From an uncultured Caldimonas sp. (lineage in GTDB: Bacteria; Pseudomonadota; Gammaproteobacteria; Burkholderiales; Burkholderiaceae), in NCBI RefSeq assembly GCF_946480305.1, contig NZ_CAMLJQ010000081.1:1-8536 (forward strand): 8,536 nt of DNA. Direction: 5' to 3'. Below, piece by piece: positions 1-5,968 of this stretch (the first letter of the stretch is position 1; every line of letters starts with the position of its first letter). A program made the position numbers and the translations under genes. Below the pieces are notes generated by a model. The model did no database searches and had not been told where the DNA came from. It worked only from the letters and a program-made list of their open reading frames with translations.

Positions 1-37
1 ACGAGCTGGTGTTGCTAGCGTGCACGGCGGTGATCAA

Positions 38-163
38 CCGCCCGCCGGGCCGACTCAAAGAAGCACAACGGTCGAACCGAATGGTGTTGCATTCAGGCTC
101 TCTTCTTTGGTGACTTTCTTCTGAGCCAGCAGAAGAAAGTTACCCGCCCGCCGGGGCGGACTC
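38..163. repeat. Putative dispersed hairpin repeat with GC-rich flanks
   Basis: An imperfect inverted repeat at 109-144 has arms of 15 bases (109-123 and 130-144) around a 6-base loop, with a single G-T mismatch that would pair as G-U in RNA. It is bracketed by two nearly identical GC-rich blocks, 38-56 and 143-163, both built on CCGCCCGCCGGG and ending in GACTC. No T-tract follows the stem on either strand, so it is not a standard intrinsic terminator, though it lies about 130 bases past the stop of the response regulator gene. Similar hairpins with the core GACTTTCTT / AAGAAAGT beside a GC-rich block are, to my knowledge, common between genes in Burkholderiales. That identity is recall, not a search result. 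Confidence 0.5.
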
Positions 164-195
164 CCGGCGCGAAAGGCCAGGCTTGCGCAGCGATC

Positions 196-266
196 CCCCC
201 GCGCCAGCGGGCAGCGGCGCCAGCAGCAGGCACCAGGCAGCAGCCAGCAGGCAGTAAGCAGCAAGC
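196..266. repeat. CAG/GCAGCA-rich low-complexity stretch
   Basis: This stretch between the hairpin repeat and the stop of the response regulator gene is made of irregular short iterations of CAGCAG, CAGGCA and CCAGCAG, with no fixed period and no purine/pyrimidine tract that would suggest a terminator. A minus-strand reading frame crosses it and the hairpin but has the composition expected of a repeat, so I do not call a gene. Nothing else is visible between 1 and 270 apart from the repeat to the left. Confidence 0.35.
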
Positions 267-270
267 CCAC

Positions 271-906
271 TCACACCGACAGCAACTCCTGCCTCACCGC
301 ATACAACGCCAACTCCACATCATTCCGAACCCCGGTCTTCTCCAGGATCCTCGCCCGGTACGTGCTCACCGTGTTCGGCGACAGCGCCAGCTGCCCGGCG
401 ATCTGCCCCACGCTCAGGCCTTGGGCGATGAGCCGGAACACCTGGTACTCGCGGTGCGACAGGCTCTCGTGTGCCTGCTTGCCGGCGACCTCGCTGATCG
501 AGGTGGCCAGCGCCTCGGCGATCGCGGGCGTCACGTAGACGCCGCCGGCGGCCGCCTTGCGGATCGCCGCCAGCAGGTCGTCCGGGTCCGAGCTCTTGTT
601 CAGGTAACCGGCCGCACCGAGCTTCAGGCACCGCACGGCGTACTGCTTGTCGGGATACGTGCTCAGCATCAGCACCGGCAGCTTCGGGAACTCTCCCTTC
701 AACTGCTTCAGCACGTCGAGCCCGTCGCGCACGGGCATCGCGACGTCCAACAGCACGACGTCGACGCCGCCGGCTCTCACGCGTTGCACGCAGGCCGGCC
801 CGTCGCTCGCCTCGCCCGCCAGCGCGAGATCGGGTGCATCGGCCAGCGTCTGCTTCAGGCCCTGGCGCACGATCCAATGGTCGTCGCAGATCAGCACGTG
901 GATCAT
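271..906 (-). CDS. NarL/FixJ-family response regulator (REC + LuxR-type HTH)
   Basis: A 211-residue two-component response regulator, the usual length for this family. Residues 1-120 form the receiver domain: acidic pair D8/D9, phospho-acceptor D54 in the LLDVAMP context, S82 at the switch position and K104 in the LNKSS loop. Residues about 146-207 form a LuxR/GerE helix-turn-helix (LSHREYQVFRLIAQG, then ALSPNTVSTYRARI), so it should bind DNA as a phosphorylated dimer. The ATG start is supported by AAGGAGAG with 8 bases between GGAG and ATG. Its start codon overlaps the stop of the upstream histidine kinase gene as ATGA, which implies translational coupling and a cognate pair. Target genes cannot be read from the sequence. 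Family assignment is very secure. Confidence 0.96.
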   Translation of the reverse strand: MIHVLICDDHWIVRQGLKQTLADAPDLALAGEASDGPACVQRVRAGGVDVVLLDVAMPVRDGLDVLKQLKGEFPKLPVLMLSTYPDKQYAVRCLKLGAAGYLNKSSDPDDLLAAIRKAAAGGVYVTPAIAEALATSISEVAGKQAHESLSHREYQVFRLIAQGLSVGQIAGQLALSPNTVSTYRARILEKTGVRNDVELALYAVRQELLSV

Positions 907-2099
907 CGCAAGCTCTCCTTCTCGGCGGCGGCGGCTGCGGCAGCCAGTGGCATCACCAGGCGCACGCGGGTGCCCTGCCCCGGCGTGCTGTCGATCTCGA
1001 GGCGTCCGCCGTGGTGGCCCGCGCGTTCGCGCATCCCCAGCACGCCATAGGCGCGCGGACTGTCGAAGGCGGCGCGTGCGGCGCCGCGGCCGTTGTCGGC
1101 GATCTCGATGCACAAGGTCTCGCAGCTCGCTTCGATGCAGATGCGCACCGCGCTCGCCTGCGCGTGCCGGCCCACGTTGCTCAACAACTCCTGGAAGATG
1201 CGGAACACCGCCATCGCCTGCTCGGGCGCAGGCGCGGGCACGTCCGGGTCGATGCGCATCTGCCAGTCGCACTGCAACTCGGAGGCGTCGATGAACTCCT
1301 GCGCCTGCCACTCCAGTGCGGCCCACAGGCCCTGGTGGTCGAGTACCGAAGGGCGCAGGTCGGTGATGATGCGGCCCACGTTGTCGACCGCGCTCTCGAT
1401 GAGCGTGTTCATCGCATGGCACTTGCAGTGCAGCGACGGGCGGTCCTCCACGCGGCGCGCCAGCCAGTTGACGTCCATCTTCAACGCGATCAGCAGGCTG
1501 CCCAGTTCGTCGTGGATCTCGCGCGCAATGCGGGTGCGCTCGTCTTCACGCACGCGGTCGAGGTAGGCCGACAGCTCGCGCAGCTGGGCCAACGCGCCGC
1601 TCAACGCCTGCGTGCGCTCGGCCACGCGGCGCTCCAGTTCGTCGTTCGCCTGCTGCAACAGGTCCTGCGCACGCTTGCGCTCGGTGATGTCGACGAAAGT
1701 GACGACCGCGCCCTGCACCTGGCCGCCTTCGAAGATCGGGTAGGACGAATACTCGGCATAGAACGAACGGCCATCGCGCCGCCACAGCACTTCGTCGTCG
1801 ATGCGGCACGGCACGCCGTGGCGAAACGCATTGAAGATCGGGCAGGCTTCGGTGGGGTAGTGACGGCCGTCGCCGTGCGTGTGGTGGATCAGCAGGTGCA
1901 TGTCCTGCTGCAGCACCTCGGCGGGTTCGTAGCCGATCATCTCGGCCCCGGCGCGGTTGATGAACATGCAACGGCCGCTCATGTCGACGCCGAAGATGCC
2001 CTCGCCGGTGGACTCGAGCAGCAGGGTCAAACGGTCGTTCCAGAGGGCGGTGGCCGTTGCGCGAGGCGGTGCAACGGCGTGGGCACCAGTGCTGTGCAT
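903..2099 (-). CDS. PAS-domain sensor histidine kinase (HisKA_3/HATPase_c, NarX/DegS-like)
   Basis: A 398-residue cytoplasmic kinase without membrane segments. From the ATG at 2099, residues about 23-138 are a PAS fold ending in the typical FVDITERKRAQ exit, followed by a coiled-coil linker (about 140-190). A HisKA_3 dimerisation segment has phospho-acceptor H196 in REIHDELG, and the HATPase_c domain shows the N-box (QELLSN, N308), the G1 box (DNGRG, D335) and a GVLGMRER G2 region. It should autophosphorylate on His and pass phosphate to the response regulator encoded immediately downstream, whose ATG overlaps this stop codon. The PAS signal is unknown. The PAS carries an unusual His/Cys-containing segment (HHTHGDG, then YPTEACPI). 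The C-terminus ends in a run of seven alanines. The start is uncertain: a GTG at 2135 would add 12 residues, neither start has a strong Shine-Dalgarno, and a GGTGG lies 6 bases before the ATG. Confidence 0.94.
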   Translation of the reverse strand: MHSTGAHAVAPPRATATALWNDRLTLLLESTGEGIFGVDMSGRCMFINRAGAEMIGYEPAEVLQQDMHLLIHHTHGDGRHYPTEACPIFNAFRHGVPCRIDDEVLWRRDGRSFYAEYSSYPIFEGGQVQGAVVTFVDITERKRAQDLLQQANDELERRVAERTQALSGALAQLRELSAYLDRVREDERTRIAREIHDELGSLLIALKMDVNWLARRVEDRPSLHCKCHAMNTLIESAVDNVGRIITDLRPSVLDHQGLWAALEWQAQEFIDASELQCDWQMRIDPDVPAPAPEQAMAVFRIFQELLSNVGRHAQASAVRICIEASCETLCIEIADNGRGAARAAFDSPRAYGVLGMRERAGHHGGRLEIDSTPGQGTRVRLVMPLAAAAAAAEKESLR

Positions 2100-2134
2100 G
2101 ACAAGCCACCGATAGGTTGCGAACGGCCCCTTCA

Positions 2135-2160
2135 CGCAAGCCGCGTGCCACTTGCGCGGC
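2135..2160 (-). promoter_or_regulatory. Two overlapping, mutually exclusive inverted repeats upstream of the kinase gene
   Basis: In the short gap between the diguanylate cyclase stop and the kinase start there are two perfect 6-bp inverted repeats that share bases: CGCAAG (2135-2140) with CTTGCG (2151-2156), and GCCGCG (2140-2145) with CGCGGC (2155-2160). Only one can form at a time in RNA. No T-tract follows on the minus strand. It could be an operator half-site pair, an attenuator-like switch or chance in GC-rich DNA. Confidence 0.25.
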
Positions 2161-2192
2161 GTGTCATTGCACCAACAGAGTGCTGGCGCTCG

Positions 2193-3683
2193 TCAGGTGC
2201 CGGCTTGTTCCACCCGATTGCGTCCGCGCTGCTTTGCCACGTAGAGCGCGCCGTCGGCGTCTTCCAGCAGGCGGTCAGGGTGCTCGTGCCGGGGTTGCAG
2301 GGTGGCCAGACCGATGCTCACGGTGACCTTCACGGTGGCCGCGCCGGTGTCGATCTCGCGCTCTGCCACGGCACGGCGCACACGCTCGGCCACCTCGGCG
2401 GCCTGGGCGCTGTCGGCGTCCGGCAACAGCACCGCAAACTCCTCCCCGCCGATGCGGCCCACCAGATCGGCGGCCCGCACCTGTTGCGCGACCACCTCCG
2501 CGAATGCCTTCAGCACCTCGTCTCCCGCGGCATGGCCGTAGCGGTCGTTGACGAGCTTGAAGTGGTCGAGGTCGAGATAGAGCAGCGACAGCGGCTGCCC
2601 TTGCCGGCGCGCCTGCGCGAACGCACGGCCGAGCTGCGACAGGAACGAGCGCCGGTTGGCCAGCCCGGTGAGCATGTCGACCGCCGCCTGGCGGTACAGC
2701 TCGCGCTCGAGCCGCTTCAGCTCGGACACGTCGGTGAACCCGATCAGCGCACACGACTCGCCGTTGTAGCGCACGCGACGTGCGGAGGTGAGCACGTCGA
2801 GCTCACTGCCGTCGCGCCGGCACACACGCAGGGGGTAGCGGTCGACGAACCGGTCGCGCGCCATCATCTCGCGCAGCGCAACGCGGTCTTCGTCGCGCGC
2901 CACCAGCGTGTCGGCGCTCAACCCCTCCAGGTCGCCCGGCGCGAGTTGCAGGACGCGCATGGCGATCTCGTTGAGCTGCAGGATGGTGCCGTCGTGCACC
3001 CGCGCCAGTGCGAACGGCACCGGTGCCGCAGTGAAGAGCTCTCGCAGGCCTTGCGCGGCATCGGCAAGCGCGTCGCGCGCCGCTCGCTCACCGCGCCATG
3101 CAGCGTACGCCCGCCGCCGCAGGCTGTTGACATAGCGCACCAGCAGCGCCGCGCTGAGAGCGGTGAAGCTGAGCATGATGCCCATGCCGATCATCGACGC
3201 CTCGCGGAACCAGACCATCGTGCCGGTGAAGGCCAGCACCGCGGAAAAGCCCACCACGGCATTCCAGCGGAACGACGCCGGCAACCCGACGAAGGCAGCC
3301 AGCGTCAGCACCACCATGCTGACCTGCACGATGACGCCCGGGGTGTAGGTGACGAAATTGATGACCGTGTAGCTGATGAGCACCGCAAAGCCGAAGATGC
3401 CGAGCCAGCGGTCGTGCACACGGGTATCGAGCGTGTGCATCACGCGCCAGATCGCGCACAGCGCGGTGGCGGTCACCACCAGCCGCAACGGCACGCGGAT
3501 CAGCAACGCAGTGCTCCAGTCGAGCCGCGTCACGTCGTTCAACAGCACGAGCAGGTACAGCGCGCCGCCGGCCAGCAAGGCAGCCCGTGCATGGCGCTGC
3601 GAGTCGGCCGCATATTCGGCGCGGAAGTCCGCTTCGAGTCGAGGATCGGAGAACTCGCCGGACCAACGGGACAACTGCAGCAT
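2193..3683 (-). CDS. Membrane-bound PAS-GGDEF diguanylate cyclase
   Basis: Makes the second messenger cyclic di-GMP from two GTP. From the ATG at 3683 the protein has 496 residues. Residues about 34-185 contain roughly six hydrophobic segments (for example around LLAGGALYLLVLL and FGFAVLISYTVINFV), a MASE-like inner-membrane sensor. A PAS domain follows (about 213-320, ending IGFTDVSELKRLERE), then a complete GGDEF domain (about 330-490). The active-site loop is GGEEF (412-416), the substrate region DLDHFKLVNDRYGH is intact, and an RxxD inhibitory site (RAAD, 403-406) sits exactly five residues before the loop, so I expect an active, product-inhibited cyclase. A GTG at 3752 would add 23 residues with no hydrophobic or domain character. 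I prefer the ATG, although no clear Shine-Dalgarno is visible for either. It lies downstream of the secreted-protein gene and 93 bases upstream of the kinase start, in the same orientation, so an operon is likely. Confidence 0.93.
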   Translation of the reverse strand: MLQLSRWSGEFSDPRLEADFRAEYAADSQRHARAALLAGGALYLLVLLNDVTRLDWSTALLIRVPLRLVVTATALCAIWRVMHTLDTRVHDRWLGIFGFAVLISYTVINFVTYTPGVIVQVSMVVLTLAAFVGLPASFRWNAVVGFSAVLAFTGTMVWFREASMIGMGIMLSFTALSAALLVRYVNSLRRRAYAAWRGERAARDALADAAQGLRELFTAAPVPFALARVHDGTILQLNEIAMRVLQLAPGDLEGLSADTLVARDEDRVALREMMARDRFVDRYPLRVCRRDGSELDVLTSARRVRYNGESCALIGFTDVSELKRLERELYRQAAVDMLTGLANRRSFLSQLGRAFAQARRQGQPLSLLYLDLDHFKLVNDRYGHAAGDEVLKAFAEVVAQQVRAADLVGRIGGEEFAVLLPDADSAQAAEVAERVRRAVAEREIDTGAATVKVTVSIGLATLQPRHEHPDRLLEDADGALYVAKQRGRNRVEQAGT

Positions 3684-3788
3684 GCCGACATGATGCGCGA
3701 GGCCTGGTCCACCGCCATCGGGGTGCACCCGTCGGCGCGTGAGCTTGTGCACAGGCGCAGCGATGCGCAGTGCCGCGCTCGAGGGAAC

Positions 3789-4466
3789 TCAGGGTGCGGT
3801 GACGCGCATCTGCACCACCGAGCTCCGGTTGGTGCGGGCTTCGGCGCTCGACCACGCGCCGCGCTCCTGTGTGTGCTGCGCGTCCATCGTGCTGGCGATC
3901 GTGACCCATTCGCCCAGCGGCACCTGCACCGTGGTGAGCACGGTGCCGCCTTCGCGCAGCGGTTGTCCCGGCGTGCGGGCGGCGCCGTCTTCGATGCGGG
4001 TGGATTCGGTCTGGATCTCCACCGTCACCGGGGCATTGCCGCCCGGCCAGCGCGGGTGCACCGTGAAGCCGCGTCCGGCTTCCAGCATCATGGTCGACGG
4101 CAGCAGCGTGGCCCCGCGGGTTTCGTTCCAGACCACCTGGTACCACTGCAGCGGCTGCATCTGCCCGAGCCGCACCCCGGCCCGGCCACCGTTGAGCACC
4201 AGCACCTGTTGCGCGCCGTCACCACGTGTCACCGTCTCGCGTCGTGTGGTGTGCACCGTCACGTTGCCTTGTGCGTTGACACTGCGTGAGCTGGAGATGA
4301 CGACCGAGCCCGATGCGCCAGCCCGCTGCTGCGCAAGTTCCGATTCATCGCCCTGCCGCAACTCGATGCGCAGGTTGCGCTGAGGCAGGCCCGTCTGCGC
4401 CAACAGCGGGCCGGCCAGCGTGAGCCAGGTGCCCACGAACACGAAAACACGACGTGAAGCATTCAC
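3789..4466 (-). CDS. Secreted protein of unnamed family, secretin-like C-terminal segment possible
   Basis: A 225-residue exported protein. Residues 1-23 are a signal peptide (two Arg, hydrophobic core FVFVGTWLTLAGPLLA, probable cleavage after LLA before QTG). The mature part has no membrane segment and alternates short hydrophobic stretches in a beta-rich manner (QQVLVLNG, then LGQMQPLQW; PVTVEIQTES; VPLGEWVTIAS). The order VLNG / LGQ / LQW, then PVTVEIQ and LGEWVTIAS, reminds me of short secretin-like proteins in Burkholderiales, but I cannot name a family and the similarity is recall only. The GTG at 4466 is chosen because GGGAG lies 6 bases upstream. An in-frame TTG at 4472 abuts that same GGGAG and cannot be the start. 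The gene precedes the diguanylate cyclase gene by 105 bases on the same strand and is divergent from the lipoprotein gene at 4609. Confidence 0.82.
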   Translation of the reverse strand: MNASRRVFVFVGTWLTLAGPLLAQTGLPQRNLRIELRQGDESELAQQRAGASGSVVISSSRSVNAQGNVTVHTTRRETVTRGDGAQQVLVLNGGRAGVRLGQMQPLQWYQVVWNETRGATLLPSTMMLEAGRGFTVHPRWPGGNAPVTVEIQTESTRIEDGAARTPGQPLREGGTVLTTVQVPLGEWVTIASTMDAQHTQERGAWSSAEARTNRSSVVQMRVTAP

Positions 4467-4608
4467 TTCCAACTCCCGAGGCCTGCAGGCCGGAAACTCC
4501 GACCGTGTGTGGCACTGTACGCGCGTGCGAGGCAGAACCGGCGCCGGGCTTTACACAGCTTCACACGCCCGACGCATGCGCGACGCAACACCTGCCGAGC
4601 ATCCCTGC
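4467..4608. promoter_or_regulatory. Divergent intergenic region between secreted-protein and lipoprotein genes
   Basis: This 142-bp gap must carry promoters for both directions. I found no convincing -35/-10 pair. The one patterned element is a 10-bp-phased direct repeat, TTTACAC at 4550-4556 and TTCACAC at 4560-4566. Repeat units one helical turn apart are typical of sites for OmpR-type winged-helix regulators, but the match is to spacing only. Confidence 0.35.
4473..4477 (-). promoter_or_regulatory. Ribosome binding site deciding the GTG start of the secreted-protein gene
   Basis: The minus strand reads GGGAG here with six bases before the GTG at 4466. The same motif is immediately next to the upstream TTG, leaving no spacer, so it supports the GTG. 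A perfect 12-bp palindrome, GGCCTGCAGGCC (4480-4491), lies just upstream in what should be the 5' leader. It may be a small RNA structure or protein site, or chance. Confidence 0.55.
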
Positions 4609-4920
4609 ATGAAGATGCCCCATCTTGCGACCACCGCCTTCCACCCGCCCGCTGCTGCAGTGCAACAGGGGCGTTGGCGCAGCACCTGCACACTGCTGGG
4701 CGCCGCATTGCTGCTCGGGGCCTGCGCCACGCACGAGCCGCACCGCACGGTGCATCGCATCGAGGCACCGCTCTATTTCTATCCCAAGCAGGGGCAGAAC
4801 GAGCAACGCCTGGACCGCGACCGCTTCGAGTGCTACCAATGGGCCTCGCGCCAAACCCGCAGCGACTTCCGCCGCGCCATGTCCGCCTGCATGGCAGGAC
4901 GCGGCTACACGGTGGGATGA
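4609..4920 (+). CDS. Small lipoprotein with two-Cys C-terminal module
   Basis: A 103-residue predicted lipoprotein. A positively charged n-region (QQGRWRS) precedes a hydrophobic stretch (LLGAALLLGAC) that ends in a lipobox with the lipidated C39. The mature chain is about 65 residues and residue +2 is Ala, which favours the outer membrane. Residues 58-103 carry YPKQGQ, DRFEC (C75), WA, FRRAM, AC (C94) and GRGYTV, a pattern repeated at the end of the next gene. C75 and C94 could form a disulfide in the periplasm. The ATG at 4609 gives a somewhat long n-region; a second ATG at 4615 is possible, and neither has a strong Shine-Dalgarno. The reading frame stays open upstream but without signal-peptide character. 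The gene ends 24 bases before the next start, so both are probably one operon. Molecular function is unknown. Confidence 0.8.
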   Translation: MKMPHLATTAFHPPAAAVQQGRWRSTCTLLGAALLLGACATHEPHRTVHRIEAPLYFYPKQGQNEQRLDRDRFECYQWASRQTRSDFRRAMSACMAGRGYTVG

Positions 4921-4944
4921 CCGTCCCATCCCACGGAGCAGCTC

Positions 4945-5799
4945 ATGTTTTCCTATCACCTCAAACCGGTGTTGCTGGCCCTGGCGCTCGGCACCGTCTC
5001 TGCGTGGCCCGCATTGTCGGCGGCCGACCCTGGCGAGCGCGAATGGGTGCGCCGCTACAAGGAGCAGCAAGCGGAGCGCCGTGAAGCGCAACGTCGCGAA
5101 GGCGAGCGCGCGCCGCGGCCGGCACCCGCCCCGCCAGGCCTGCGCGGCCCGACCGAAAGGCCGGCGCCCGAGGTACACCGCCCGCCGCGCGGTCACGACC
5201 ACGATCGCGGCGACCGCTACCGCTCGCGGCATTGGGACGACCACCGCGACCCGTGGAGCCACACGCCCCGCCATCACTACCACTCACCGCCGGCCTACCG
5301 CCCGGGGCACTCCGTGCATCGACTGAACCCGGATGCCCATGTGTCCTTGCACTTCGGCCGGCACTACTGGTTCGACAACGGCTACTGGTACACCCCTGGA
5401 CCGAGCGGTTTCGTGCTCGTGCATCCGCCAGCCGGCGTCTACCTGAACGCACTCCCCCCCGGCTACACGCTCATCCGGGTCGGCCCCAACGTCTACTACC
5501 AGGCGAACGGCGTGTACTACGCGGCTGCGCCGAGTGGCGGCTATCAGGTGGTGGAAGTGGCGCCGGAAGAAGACGACGGCCGCTACGAGCCGCCGATCGT
5601 CTACCCCGCACGCGGGCAGTCGCCCGAACAGCAGAGCACCGACGAATACGAGTGCCACCGGTGGGCCGTGGGCCGCGCCGGCTTCGACCCCACGCTGGCC
5701 GCGCTGGGGCAGGGCCCGCGGGGCGACGAGGTCTCACACGGCAACTACCGCCGCGCGCTGACGGCCTGCCTCGAGGGGCGCGGCTATTCGGTGCGCTGA
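4945..5799 (+). CDS. Secreted DUF6515-like protein with two-Cys C-terminal module
   Basis: A 284-residue exported protein of unknown function. Residues 1-26 are a signal peptide (LLALALGTVSAWPALSA). Residues about 30-120 are a charged, low-complexity linker rich in Arg, Glu, Pro and His. Residues about 125-205 form a Tyr/Gly/Pro-rich domain (FDNGYWYTPGPSG, PPAGVYLNALPPGYT, YYQANGVYYAA) of the type I associate with DUF6515, found in envelope proteins. Residues 217-284 repeat the module of the preceding lipoprotein: YPARGQ, DEYEC (C237), WA, GFDP, YRRAL, AC (C275), GRGYSV. C237 and C275 are the only cysteines in the protein, so a disulfide is plausible. The ATG is supported by GGAG with a 6-base spacer, 24 bases after the lipoprotein stop. 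Export and family type are fairly secure; function is not. Confidence 0.88.
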   Translation: MFSYHLKPVLLALALGTVSAWPALSAADPGEREWVRRYKEQQAERREAQRREGERAPRPAPAPPGLRGPTERPAPEVHRPPRGHDHDRGDRYRSRHWDDHRDPWSHTPRHHYHSPPAYRPGHSVHRLNPDAHVSLHFGRHYWFDNGYWYTPGPSGFVLVHPPAGVYLNALPPGYTLIRVGPNVYYQANGVYYAAAPSGGYQVVEVAPEEDDGRYEPPIVYPARGQSPEQQSTDEYECHRWAVGRAGFDPTLAALGQGPRGDEVSHGNYRRALTACLEGRGYSVR

Positions 5800-5811
5800 A
5801 CGGAGCAGTGC

Positions 5812-5898
5812 TCAGCTGCCCCCTTTGCGGGGCGACTTGCCGGGGTTCTTCTTGTTGCGGGTGTGGGGTCCGCGCTCGCGCGAGATCTGCGGGTTCAT
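5812..5898 (-). CDS. Possible 28-residue basic peptide
   Basis: An ATG-to-TGA frame of 28 residues begins MNPQISRERG and ends NPGKSPRKGGS. It has eight Arg/Lys against one Glu, and several Pro, Gly and Asn, so it is probably unstructured and nucleic-acid or ribosome binding if real. The main support is a good ribosome binding site, GAGGA (5906-5910), seven bases before the ATG. It lies 70 bases after the Lrp-type regulator stop on the same strand and could be co-transcribed with it. It converges on the secreted-protein gene, 12 bases between stops. Against it: its last codons coincide with a small GC hairpin (GCCCC 5818-5822 / GGGGC 5829-5833), and I recognise no family. At 87 bases it falls below common gene-finder limits. 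Confidence 0.42.
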   Translation of the reverse strand: MNPQISRERGPHTRNKKNPGKSPRKGGS

Positions 5899-5968
5899 GC
5901 GTGCTTCCTCTTCAGGTGGATGACGAAGAGGTTGCGGCAAGCCTCGTTCCCGCCTGTGCTCGCTCACC

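Noticed and set aside
55..270. A 71-codon minus-strand frame beginning MGLLLTACWLL, superficially like a lipoprotein signal
   Set aside because: It is translated from the CAG-rich low-complexity stretch and the hairpin repeat, and has no family resemblance beyond the leucine-rich start.
922..945. GCG/GCC run near the end of the kinase gene as a phase-variable repeat
   Set aside because: It encodes seven alanines with mixed codons, so there is no uniform unit for slippage, and it is in frame with a normal gene end.
834..4289. A plus-strand frame of about 1,150 codons open across the antisense of four minus-strand genes
   Set aside because: It is rich in His, Arg, Ala, Gln and Val with no recognisable domain, spans several genes and their gaps, and lies opposite well-supported conserved genes. 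Strong GC bias at third codon positions keeps such antisense frames free of stops.
5818..5833. GCCCC/GGGGC hairpin between the convergent genes as an intrinsic terminator
   Set aside because: The stem is only five base pairs with no T-tract on either strand, and the bases are explained as the last codons of the possible small ORF.
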